In this document: piece after piece, positions 8,030-15,199 of the stretch
How the letters are laid out: each line of letters starts with the position of its first letter
Numbering within the stretch: the first letter of the stretch is position 1
NCBI GenBank assembly: GCA_964615375.1
Contig: CAZTOW010000008.1
Coordinates: 213,000 to 276,999, forward strand
Source of the DNA: CAZKWG01 sp964615375
GTDB lineage: Bacteria; Myxococcota_A; UBA796; CAZKWG01
DNA: 64,000 nucleotides
Reading direction: 5' to 3'
Notes under the pieces: model-generated
Seen by the model: only the letters and a program-made list of their open reading frames with translations
Databases searched by the model: none
What the model was told of the DNA's origin: nothing
Position numbers and translations under genes: made by a program

Positions 8030-8088
8030 AAATGGAATCAACCTGACACCTTCGCCGGGACAACCTGACACCTTTGCCGTGACACCTT
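8030..8088. repeat. Tandem REP-like fragments (AACCTGACACCTT)
   Basis: CAACCTGACACCTT occurs at 8039 and 8061, and GTGACACCTT at 8079. The first copy is preceded by AAATGGAAT, giving the reverse complement AAGGTGTCAGGTTGATTCC, which resembles the leading end of copies B and C and the element at 63854. The site lies just upstream of both divergent genes (antiporter and CpaB-like). Confidence 0.7.
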
Positions 8089-8186
8089 CACTCCCGCTCC
8101 GGCCGAGGCGCGATATAGGGAGGCCACATCAGCCGCCCTCCCCATGGGAGGCCGGATGCCATTCTGACGCATCGAGAGGAGCGCCC

Positions 8187-8951
8187 GTGGTCCAACAGCG
8201 CACGTTGCCCCTGACCCTGATCCTCGCCTTGGCCGCCATGAACCTGCTCACGCCTGGCTGCGGCGTGCTCGGCGGGTCACGATCGAGCGAGCGTAGCGCT
8301 TCAGACCTGACGGGCGTACCCGTAGTCATCGCGAAGCGGGAGATCCCGCGCGGACTCCCCATCGGCCCCGACGACATCATCGTGCGGGAGCTGCCTGCGA
8401 TCGCGGTACCGGATCAGGCCAAGGTCTTCCGGGAGGCCGAAGAGGTGCTGGGTCGCACCTCCAAGGAGCGGATACTGCCCAACGAGCTGATCCGCACTGA
8501 GCGCCTGGCACGTCGGGCCGCCGGCGAAGGACTCAACGCGATCATCATTCCCGGCAAGCTGGCGCTCCCCCTCAGCCTGCCCTCCGCGAGCTGCATGGGG
8601 GGCCAGCTCGTCGCGGGCAACTACGTGGACGTGCTCGCGATCGGGGTGGTCGCCGAGGGTGGTCCAAAGACCGGCCTCGTCTTCGTGCAGGGCGTGCAGG
8701 TGCTCGCGGTGAACGGGGCGCTTTTCCCGACCTCGTCTGCCGAGCACCGCGCCCCCAGCGCGGAGGGCTGCGAGGTGGTCCTCGAGGTGAGCGTGGACGA
8801 AGCCACACGGATCGGGGTGATGGCCGAGGCTGGCGCTATCCGACTGGCCATGCGGTCGGACGTCGACATCACGCAGAAGGAGGCCCAGGCCATATCCGTT
8901 GAGCAGGCTCTGACCGCGCCTGTGTTCAATACGGGGAAGGTGCCAGGTTGA
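8187..8951 (+). CDS. CpaB-like SAF-domain lipoprotein (orphan Flp pilus assembly factor)
   Basis: 254 residues from a GTG with AGAGGAG 6-7 bases upstream. Signal region LPLTLILALAAMNLLTPGCG has a Cys at the end (probable lipoprotein). The SAF domain follows: VPVVIAKREIPRGLPIGPDDI and the LGRTSKERILPNELIR stretch match the CpaB/RcpC family. The RcpC-like C-terminal part has GNYVDVLAIG, VLEVSVDEATRIGVMAEAGAIRLAMRS. CpaB proteins act in the periplasm in assembling Flp/Tad pili, but no other Tad gene is in the window. The last four residues (KVPG) and the TGA stop are supplied by the repeat that starts here, so the natural C-terminus may have been altered. Confidence 0.85.
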   Translation: MVQQRTLPLTLILALAAMNLLTPGCGVLGGSRSSERSASDLTGVPVVIAKREIPRGLPIGPDDIIVRELPAIAVPDQAKVFREAEEVLGRTSKERILPNELIRTERLARRAAGEGLNAIIIPGKLALPLSLPSASCMGGQLVAGNYVDVLAIGVVAEGGPKTGLVFVQGVQVLAVNGALFPTSSAEHRAPSAEGCEVVLEVSVDEATRIGVMAEAGAIRLAMRSDVDITQKEAQAISVEQALTAPVFNTGKVPG

Positions 8952-9294
8952 TACGATTACGATTCCATCAAATATCAGCCTATCCCATAGGTAATCTCAC
9001 CCTCCCGCTCTGCGGACCCCTCCCTTCCCGCTCCCCAACCTGTAAGCGCGTTCGATCCGCCCGCTCCGCCACAGTCTCCTGGCCGCGTCGACCTCTGAGC
9101 TCTCTGTGCACTCTGTGGTTGATTCTCCACTCCAGGCGTCCACGGATCTCAGATCTCGTCCTGATTCGCCGATCTCTCGGGCAGTACACCACGGAGTGCA
9201 CAGAGCACTCAGAGCCCGGCGCGGAGAGCGGTCGGGGCAGGTCGAGAGCTCATCGCCGCGCTCGATGGGGTGCTTGGGGGCTTCGCCGTCTGGT
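8937..9294. repeat. Dispersed intergenic repeat, long copy B
   Basis: About 355 bp, filling most of the 415-bp gap after the CpaB-like gene. It begins with a REP-like end (AAGGTGCCAGGTTGATACG) and ends GGGGGCTTCGCCGTCTGG. By eye it is over 90% identical to copy C. Its middle contains a hairpin with 26-bp arms at 9093-9118 and 9189-9214 (23 of 26 pairs match), including CTCTGTGCACTCTGTGG and its complement, a word type common in noncoding repeats of environmental bacteria. I see no gene in 8952-9366. Confidence 0.9.
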
Positions 9295-9366
9295 CCTCAA
9301 CATTGGGTGTGACCGCGCCAGCGGAGGCGTGCCCACCGCCACCCACAGGCGATCAGCCCCCACCCC

Positions 9367-10191
9367 TCAGGGCCGGCATTCCGGGCCGAGCCAGGCACGC
9401 GAGCTCCACTCCTGCGGCAGCATGCTCAACCCGAACGCACAGACCAGCAGCACCACCGAGATCACGGCCGCGAACCCCCATCGCCCCACGCGCCGTGCCT
9501 CGGACCACAGCGGCAGGAGCGCGACCAGCGACGCCAGGAGGGCCACCCCGGCCGAAGCCTCACCCGCCCCCATCACCGCGAGCGCCCGCCTGCAGCGCCC
9601 CACCGGGTCCTCCGGGCCCCAGTGGAAGGGGATGATGAAGGCGTCCGGCACGCTCCCGGTCGCGATGAGCATGGCGAAGGTGGCGTAGGTGACGAGCGCG
9701 CTCGTCCGGGTGCGGTCGGACTTCTCCGGTCGAAGCAGGAGGACACCCGCGAGGGCCAACGCCGGGGCGGCCACCATCCAGGCCCCCGACGGCCAGCCGT
9801 AGGTGCCCCGGCGGGTCAGGACCATGGCGAGCTCCAGGGAGACGACCGTGAGCACGACACCGAGGCGCAGCCGGTCGCGGCCCACCCCCGCGAGGCCAGG
9901 GATCAGCAGCGCCGCGCACAGCCCGGTCCAGATCGGCAGGTAGGGCCAGACCGACCAGAACTGCGCCAGGATGAGGGTTCGCTGGACCGGATCGACGCCG
10001 TCGATGCGCAGGTAGTTCAGGATCTCCACCAGGACGAGCGAGGCCCCGACCATCGGCAGCGCGAGGGCTCCTACCCTCCATCCCCTCCACGCACCCCATC
10101 CCGCGACGAGGGCGGCCACCCCGATGACCGCCGCACGCCAGGACAACGCATCGAGGCACTCCCAGAACAGACAGGGCACGGCGGACTCCAC
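9367..10191 (-). CDS. Multi-pass membrane protein of unknown function
   Basis: 274 residues with roughly eight hydrophobic segments (for example AAVIGVAALVAGWGAW, LGVVLTVVSLELAMVL, ALVTYATFAMLIATGSV) and short polar loops, so an inner-membrane protein. No family motif recognised. The predicted start is GTG at 10191, but an in-frame GTG at 10179 has a better-placed GGAG and may be the real one. The gene sits between long repeat copies B and C together with the divergent gene at 10305, so the two genes could have moved or been duplicated as one segment. Confidence 0.75.
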   Translation of the reverse strand: MESAVPCLFWECLDALSWRAAVIGVAALVAGWGAWRGWRVGALALPMVGASLVLVEILNYLRIDGVDPVQRTLILAQFWSVWPYLPIWTGLCAALLIPGLAGVGRDRLRLGVVLTVVSLELAMVLTRRGTYGWPSGAWMVAAPALALAGVLLLRPEKSDRTRTSALVTYATFAMLIATGSVPDAFIIPFHWGPEDPVGRCRRALAVMGAGEASAGVALLASLVALLPLWSEARRVGRWGFAAVISVVLLVCAFGLSMLPQEWSSRAWLGPECRP

Positions 10192-10304
10192 AGGAGAGAG
10201 GATGCCCCAGTTCGAGGCCGCTGCGAAGCCCTCAGTCTGTCCGCCGCGCAGTTCATGCCCCCGTCAATCCTGCGCCCCCTCCGCCGCCGGAGTACAAGAC
10301 CCTC

Positions 10305-10937
10305 ATGCGCACCGATCGCTTCGAGGACTCCCTCTCTGCGCCCATCCTCCACGCGGGCGGCCTCGCCGAGATCAGGCTGGGGACCGGGCTGCGGCTGGTC
10401 GTGGCAGCTCCCTCCTGGGTGCTGGCGCACCCCCTGGTGCTGACGGTGGAGCTCGGGGAGGGCGAAGGGCTCCTCGAGCTCCGGCAGGTCGACAGCCAGG
10501 CCTCCTACAAAGCGCACTTCAGCCCGCAGGGCCGGCGCCTCACGGAGGCCGAGCGGCAGGCGGCTCCCGCGGGCCTCGGGGTGCGCTCCGTGAGCGTCTT
10601 CGAGCTCCCGGAGACGATGTTCCGCTGGGCACGAGAGCAGGACATGGTCGCGCGCGCGCTGAGCCTGCCCGCGCAGGAGCCGTCCAATGTCCGGGACGGC
10701 ATGTGGGTCTCGGTGGAGGCCTGGCAGGGTGGGCGGCGAGTGGGGGTGACCGGACTCACCTACGACCTCGATGCGGACCTCTACCCGGAGCACGCCGCGC
10801 TGGTCCACGCGCTCTTCTCGGCCTGCCTCGAGCTCCCGCTGAGCGAGGAGGAGCGCATCTCGGTGGCCTGCTGCGTGCGATCAGCGCTCCCGGAGCCCAG
10901 GCGCCATCAAAGGAAAGAAAGGAAAGTGCCAGGTTGA
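10305..10937 (+). CDS. Cytoplasmic protein of unknown function with repeat-derived C-terminus
   Basis: 210 residues with no signal peptide or membrane segment and no recognised family. It has mixed alpha/beta character: LAEIRLGTGLRLVVAAPSWV, VVGVTGLTYDLDADLYPEH-like and a final helical region LFSACLELPLSEEERISVAC. The reading frame ends KERKVPG and stop, where the last four codons and the TGA are the first bases of long repeat copy C. The CpaB-like gene ends in exactly the same four residues at copy B. The C-terminus has therefore probably been remodelled by the repeat. Confidence 0.75.
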   Translation: MRTDRFEDSLSAPILHAGGLAEIRLGTGLRLVVAAPSWVLAHPLVLTVELGEGEGLLELRQVDSQASYKAHFSPQGRRLTEAERQAAPAGLGVRSVSVFELPETMFRWAREQDMVARALSLPAQEPSNVRDGMWVSVEAWQGGRRVGVTGLTYDLDADLYPEHAALVHALFSACLELPLSEEERISVACCVRSALPEPRRHQRKERKVPG

Positions 10938-11279
10938 TACGATTACGATTCCATCCATTACCAGCCTATCCCATAGGTATTCTCTCCCTCCCGCTCTGCG
11001 GACCCCTCCCTTCCCGCTCCCCAACCCGTAAGCGCGTTCGATCCGCCCGCCCCGCCACAGTCTCCAGGCCGCGTCGACCTCTGAGCTCTCTGTGCACTCT
11101 GTGGTTGATTCTCCATCCCGGCGTCCACGGATCTCAGATCTCGTCCTGATTCGCCGATCTCTCGGGCAGTTCACCACGGAGTGCACAGAGCACTCAGAGC
11201 CCGGCGCGGCGAGCGGTCGGGGCGGGTCGAGGGCTCGTCGCCGCGCTCGATAGTGTGCCTGGGGGCTTCGCCGTCTGGT
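10923..11279. repeat. Dispersed intergenic repeat, long copy C
   Basis: A direct repeat of copy B, with the same boundaries: the start supplies the stop codon of the upstream gene and the end is GGGGGCTTCGCCGTCTGG. Hairpin arms lie at 11079-11104 and 11174-11199. It fills most of the 400-bp gap to the methionine aminopeptidase gene, and no protein gene is evident in 10938-11337. Confidence 0.9.
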
Positions 11280-11337
11280 GCTTGAACCTGGGTGGGACGG
11301 CTTCGAGGTGGTGGAGATGGGGGAACGGCAGGGCGGC

Positions 11338-12081
11338 TCACCCCGGCGCCGGGGTCAGCACCTCCACGCCGTCGGCCGTGACGATCACGGTGTGCTCGAA
11401 CTGGGCCGACCAGGATCCGTCCGCGGTCACGACGGTCCAACCGTCGTCGAGGAGGCGCACCTCGGGTCGCCCGAGGTTGATCATCGGCTCGATGGTGAAG
11501 CTCATGCCCGCGCGCAGGACGCGGTCGGGGGCGAGGCGGGCGACGTGGCTGACGAAGGGAGGCTCGTGCATCTCCCGGCCGATCCCGTGCCCGCCGAAGG
11601 TCGCCACGACGGAGCAACCCTCGGAGCGCGCCAGCGCCTCGATGGCGCCGCCGACCTCGCTGAGCCGCGCGCCCGGCCGGACCACCGCCACGCCCGCGTC
11701 CCGACAGCGCCGGGCGGTCTCGACGAGGTGCCGGGCCTCGGGCGAGGGGGTGCCCACGAAGAAGGTCGCGCTGGTGTCGCCGTGCCAGCCGCCGAGCTGC
11801 GTGGTGACGTCGAGGTTGACGATGTCGCCGTCCTGGAGCACGCGCGCCTCGCTGGGGAGCCCGTGGCAGACCACCTCGTCGGGGCTGACGCAGAGGCTGG
11901 CGGGGAAGCCGCGGAAGCCGAGCTGGCTGGGGCGACCGCCGCGCGCGCGGGTGTCGGCGCGCACGAAGCGGTCGAGCTCGGCCGTGGGGAGGCCGGGGCG
12001 GAGGAGGCGGGCGGCGGCGGCGAGGGTGGCGGCGGCGGCGGCGCCCGCGCGGCGCATGCCGGGGAGCTTGTCTGGGTGCAT
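11338..12081 (-). CDS. map: Type I methionine aminopeptidase
   Basis: 247 residues by the start chosen. It removes the initiator Met from nascent proteins using two divalent metal ions. Metal ligands are visible in order: Asp in VNLDVTTQ and Asp in WHGDTSATF, His in FGGHGIGREMHEPP, Glu in FTIEPMINLG, Glu in AQFEHTVIV. The substrate-side His is in EVVCHGLPS. The frame can be extended upstream to 12147, but that start lies inside a 26-bp palindrome, so ATG at 12081 (MHPDKLPGMRRAG, aligned with the usual family N-terminus) is preferred. It is divergent from a truncated LysR gene. Its remote position from translation genes suggests an additional, not the housekeeping, copy. Confidence 0.93.
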   Translation of the reverse strand: MHPDKLPGMRRAGAAAAATLAAAARLLRPGLPTAELDRFVRADTRARGGRPSQLGFRGFPASLCVSPDEVVCHGLPSEARVLQDGDIVNLDVTTQLGGWHGDTSATFFVGTPSPEARHLVETARRCRDAGVAVVRPGARLSEVGGAIEALARSEGCSVVATFGGHGIGREMHEPPFVSHVARLAPDRVLRAGMSFTIEPMINLGRPEVRLLDDGWTVVTADGSWSAQFEHTVIVTADGVEVLTPAPG

Positions 12082-12125
12082 GAGGCATGCTTCCGCCGCG
12101 GCGCGCGAGCCCGCCAATACCCATT

Positions 12126-12151
12126 CGGTATGCGTCAGGCGACGCATACCG
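12126..12151. promoter_or_regulatory. Perfect 26-bp palindrome between map and LysR fragment (probable operator)
   Basis: Arms CGGTATGCGTC and GACGCATACCG match over 11 bases with the 4-base spacer AGGC. A second, partly overlapping dyad (TACCCATTCGGTA) lies just before it. The position, 15 bp from the LysR start and upstream of the divergent gene, is typical for a LysR-type regulator site. Confidence 0.7.
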
Positions 12152-12166
12152 CGCTAAGATGGAGCC

Positions 12167-12538
12167 ATGAGCCTCGACCAGCTCTCGGCGGTGGTGACGA
12201 TCGCGGAGGAGGGCACGGTGATGCGGGCGGCGCGACGCCTGCACATCAGCCAGCCGCCGCTCACGCGCAAGCTCGCCGCGCTGGAGGACGAGCTGGGGGT
12301 GCGCCTCTTCGAGCGGAGCGCGCGCGGCATGACGCTCACGCCGGTCGGGGAGACCTTCGTCGCCGAGGCGGCGGCGATCCTCGCGGCGGTCGGGCGGGCG
12401 GCGACCATCGGGCGGCGCGAGGCGGCGTCTGAAGGACCACCCACCCCGCTCAGCGCTGCGCCGTCGCCCCCTCCGCCCCAAGCCCCCGAAGCTGCTCGAG
12501 GAAGCCGAGGCGGTCCACGACCTGCCAGTGGCGGCTGA
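12167..12538 (+). pseudogene. Truncated LysR-type regulator, DNA-binding domain only
   Basis: The first ~80 residues are a normal LysR winged helix-turn-helix: LDQLSAVVTIAEEGTVMRAARRLHISQPPLTRKLAALEDELGVRLFERS. The family usually has about 300 residues with a co-inducer domain; here the homology ends near residue 85 and the frame continues as Pro/Ala/Ser-rich sequence into the antisense of a SnoaL-like remnant. It could still be made as a DNA-binding-only protein acting on the adjacent palindrome, but deletion of the 3' part is the simpler reading. Confidence 0.8.
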
Positions 12539-12620
12539 CCCGTCCGTCGGAGATCGCGTAGATCGTCTGCCCGGAGAAGCGCAGGCGGCGGCCTCGAGAT
12601 CTGCAGCGGACCGTCGAAGC
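12450..12620 (-). pseudogene. Remnant of a SnoaL-like (ester cyclase/polyketide cyclase) gene
   Basis: On the minus strand one frame encodes GRRLRFSGQTIYAISDGRVSRHWQVVDRLGFLEQLRGLG, which matches the C-terminal end of SnoaL-like ester cyclases. The expected preceding HRFDG-type segment appears in a different frame (LMRFDGPLQ), and no start or N-terminal half is present. The fragment is broken by a frameshift and its 5' part is missing. It abuts the point where the LysR gene is cut off. Confidence 0.6.
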
Positions 12621-12675
12621 GCATGAGACAATGACGATGATCCTCGACGAGACCAGACGCCCCAAGGAGCCCTTC

Positions 12676-13002
12676 GTGAAGCCTACCCTCCTCCTGCGCC
12701 TCGCGGCCCCGCTCGCCTTCGTCACGCTCAGCTCCGGGTGCGACGCGCTGAACACCTGTGAGCAGGATGGCGCCGTCTACGAGCTGGGCGAGTCCTTCGA
12801 CGCGGGCGACGGATGCAACTCGTGTTCCTGCACAAAGGACGGCACCGTCTGCACCAACCTGGACTGCGGCGGATGCGTGGACGCAGAGGGGCTCCCGCGC
12901 GCGGTGGGCGAGACCTGGGAGAGCGAGTGCAACACCTGCGTCTGCATGGAGGACCACGGCGTGGACTGCACGGACCTGGACTGCCTGGACAGCGGGGAGT
13001 GA
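12676..13002 (+). CDS. Small Cys-rich lipoprotein with two VWC-like repeats
   Basis: 108 residues from GTG with AAGGAG 6 bases upstream. The signal peptide ends in LSSGC, a good lipobox. Two homologous modules follow: GDGCNSCSCTKDGTVCTNLDC and ECNTCVCMEDHGVDCTDLDC, each with the Cys-x-x-Cys-x-Cys pattern of von Willebrand C-like or antistasin-like extracellular modules, commonly seen in Myxococcota lipoproteins. The protein is probably on the outer membrane and disulfide-bonded. Function unknown. Confidence 0.82.
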   Translation: MKPTLLLRLAAPLAFVTLSSGCDALNTCEQDGAVYELGESFDAGDGCNSCSCTKDGTVCTNLDCGGCVDAEGLPRAVGETWESECNTCVCMEDHGVDCTDLDCLDSGE

Positions 13003-13073
13003 CCCTCCAGGACAGAGCGCCCCCCAGGAGCGGAGCCCACCGGAGTCGGGGCAGCGCGTCCAGGGCTATCGCC

Positions 13074-13949
13074 TCACCCCAGCGCCAGCGCCACCACCCC
13101 CGCCACCATCAACGCCGAGGCCAGGAGCCTCCGGCCCAGGTCTCCGCTCCCCTCGCCCATCACCCGCGCCCCCAGCCAGGTGGCCAGCAGCATCGAGATC
13201 TCCCGGGCCGGCGCGACGTGGCTCAGCGGCGCCAGCGTCATCGCCGTCAGCACCAGCACGTAGCCGAGGGTCCCCAGCACCGCGACGGCGAGGGCCTCCC
13301 GCCAGCTCGCCCGCAGGGTGGCCCGCAGCGCCGCCGGCTCACGCAGGGCCGAGGGCGCCAGAACCAGCGTCCGAAGCAGGTTCCCCGCCTGGTCCACCAG
13401 CAGGGCCGGCAGGCCCAGGTGGCGCACGGCGTTCCCGTCGTTGAGCGTGTACAGCGCGATGAGGAGCCCGGTCAGCGCCCCCCAGGCCAGCCCGCGCCCC
13501 ACGGCCCCCTCCCCCCGCCGCTCGCCCAGCGAGAGCCCGAGGATCCCCAGCACCACGAGCCCCGCCCCCAGCAACGCCAGCGCGCTCGGCCGCTCGTCCA
13601 GCAGGACCACCGCGCCCAGGGTCGAGAGCGTGGGCCCCAGCCCCCGCGCCACCGGGTAGACCACGCTCAGCTCGGAGACCTTGTACCCGTGCTGCAGCGA
13701 GAGCCCGTAGCCCAGGTGCAGCAGCCCCGTGGCCAGCAGCGCCAGCAGCGCGGGCGCCTCCCAGCGCGGCGGATCCCGGTGCAACACCCACAGCAGCGGG
13801 CCCAGCCAGACTAGATTACCTAGTACAGAATAGAGCCAGACGAAGCGCGTCCCCGAGACCCCGCGCGCGGCGGCGCGGCGGGCGGCCAGGTTCCAGGTGG
13901 CGTGCAGGAGGGCGGCCACCAGGACGAGGGCGAGGGCGATCACGGGCAC
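13074..13949 (-). CDS. EamA/DMT-family transporter
   Basis: 291 residues and ten predicted membrane helices in two homologous halves, the drug/metabolite transporter layout. Typical pieces: LHATWNLAARRA at the first helix, ELSVVYPVARGLGPTLSTLGAVVLLDERPS at the end of the first half, and APLSHVAPAREISMLLATWLGARVMGEG in the second. Substrate unknown. Start GTG at 13949. A cluster of AT-rich codons (TAT TCT GTA CTA GGT AAT CTA) encodes LYSVLGNLVW within a membrane helix and contains the CTAG word described elsewhere. Confidence 0.9.
   Translation of the reverse strand: MPVIALALVLVAALLHATWNLAARRAAARGVSGTRFVWLYSVLGNLVWLGPLLWVLHRDPPRWEAPALLALLATGLLHLGYGLSLQHGYKVSELSVVYPVARGLGPTLSTLGAVVLLDERPSALALLGAGLVVLGILGLSLGERRGEGAVGRGLAWGALTGLLIALYTLNDGNAVRHLGLPALLVDQAGNLLRTLVLAPSALREPAALRATLRASWREALAVAVLGTLGYVLVLTAMTLAPLSHVAPAREISMLLATWLGARVMGEGSGDLGRRLLASALMVAGVVALALG
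13810..13823. other. AT-rich word ACTAGATTnnCTAG inside the EamA gene
   Basis: ACTAGATTACCTAG on the plus strand, within a minus-strand gene. It matches 5763-5776 in 12 of 14 positions although gene, strand and reading frame differ, which argues for a DNA-level rather than codon-level cause. Confidence 0.6.
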
Positions 13950-13993
13950 GGCGCGGGCTTATCCCGGGGGGAGCGGGCTCACGAGCCGCGCGC

Positions 13994-15133
13994 TCACCAC
14001 GAGCTGTCGGCCCCGCCGCCGCCCGTGTCCCCGCCCCCGAATGAGCTCCCCGAGTCCGAGCTCGAGGAGCTCGAGCTGTAGTCGCTGCTGCTCGAGCTGT
14101 AGCTGCTCGTGTCCGCCACCGCGGCGACCACGATCATCGGGGTGACGATGCGCTCCTGGTCGCGATGGTGGCAGTGGACGCAGTAGCTCTCCTTCATGTC
14201 CACGCCGGTGGAGGTCGTCGTCGCCTCCTCCAGCGTGCGGCGGGTGGACTGCACCGTGCGGAACTGGCAGCGCGGGCAGTCGTCGTAGCCGCCGAGCCAG
14301 GCCCGGCTGGAGGTGATGTCCGTGCGTTTGCAGCCGGTGCAGACCCACACGTCGTGGCGCACGGAGCCGATCTCCTCCTCCTTGTTCTGGCCCTCGCTGA
14401 GGTGCGCGTCGTCGGAGACCTCGTCCAGCTTGCGCATCTCCTTTCCGCAGTCGGGGCAGCGCCGGGGCCGCAGACCGAGCGCGATCAACAGCCCGGCGAA
14501 GCCCACCGCGCCCCCGCCCACCGCGAAGGGCCAGAGCGGGGTGCTCTCCTCCTCCCGGTGCGGGGTCCGGTCGACGACCACGGGCGCGCTGCGCCTGGGC
14601 TCCGGCGAGGCTGAGCGCGCCCCCTCGCGCACCTCGTCCGCCCGCTCCCGCAGGCGCGCGTCGATCTCGACGAGCCCCGCCTCCAGCCCGCCGGCGAGGT
14701 CCCCCTCCTTGAAGCGCGGCACCATGGCCCGGCTCTGGAGCTCGCCCAGCCAGCCATCGGGGAGGACGGGCTCCAGCCCGTAGCCGGTCACCATGCTGAG
14801 CCTGCGCTGACCGACCACCAGGAGCACGACCAGCCCGTTGTCGGCGGCCTCGTCGCCCACACCCCAGCGCTCGAAGAGGCCGGTGGCGAAGGCCCGCGCC
14901 TCATCGGGGACGCTGCTGACGGTGACGACCGCGACCTCGGCGTCAGTGCCTGCGTGGAGGGAATTCAAGCGCTGGTTGATGCGCGCCTCGGCCTCATCGG
15001 GGATGATCCCGGCCACGTCGGAGACCCAGGCGCCGTGCTCGCGGGGGTTGGGGACCTCCTCGAGGGTCTCGGCGTGAGCGGCAGCGAGCAGGAAGAGGAG
15101 CATGGCGAACCCCATCGATGTCGCGGGGAGCAT
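13994..15133 (-). CDS. TPM-domain (TLP18.3/Psb32-like) membrane protein with zinc-ribbon region
   Basis: 379 residues: signal peptide (MLLFLLAAAHA), then a TPM domain (HGAWVSDVAGIIPDEAEARIN, VAVVTVSSV, LVVLLVVGQRRLSMVTGYGLEPVLPD), one membrane helix near residue 215, and a Cys-rich part with CPDCGKEM, CTGCKRTD, CPRCQFRTV and CVHCHHRD pairs that could bind zinc. The end is a Ser run followed by SSFGGGDTGGGGADSSW, the Gly-rich tail usual for this family. TPM proteins are exported, membrane-anchored proteins of poorly defined role in repair or quality control. The four CxxC pairs are more than most family members have. Confidence 0.87.
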   Translation of the reverse strand: MLPATSMGFAMLLFLLAAAHAETLEEVPNPREHGAWVSDVAGIIPDEAEARINQRLNSLHAGTDAEVAVVTVSSVPDEARAFATGLFERWGVGDEAADNGLVVLLVVGQRRLSMVTGYGLEPVLPDGWLGELQSRAMVPRFKEGDLAGGLEAGLVEIDARLRERADEVREGARSASPEPRRSAPVVVDRTPHREEESTPLWPFAVGGGAVGFAGLLIALGLRPRRCPDCGKEMRKLDEVSDDAHLSEGQNKEEEIGSVRHDVWVCTGCKRTDITSSRAWLGGYDDCPRCQFRTVQSTRRTLEEATTTSTGVDMKESYCVHCHHRDQERIVTPMIVVAAVADTSSYSSSSSDYSSSSSSSDSGSSFGGGDTGGGGADSSW

Positions 15134-15199
15134 ATCACCCGGGCCGATTCAGGACCCAGGCGCGCCTCCGCGAGGGTCGGGTGGCGAGGTCCCGGGCGC

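Noticed and set aside
9106..9312. Small open frames inside the repeats with HHGVHRALRARR-type sequence
   Set aside because: These are translations of the CTCTGTG-type hairpin arms and are not protein genes.
8948..9688. Plus-strand frame that runs from copy B of the repeat into the antisense of the membrane protein gene
   Set aside because: Its first part is the repeat and the rest is antisense to a gene with good membrane helices.
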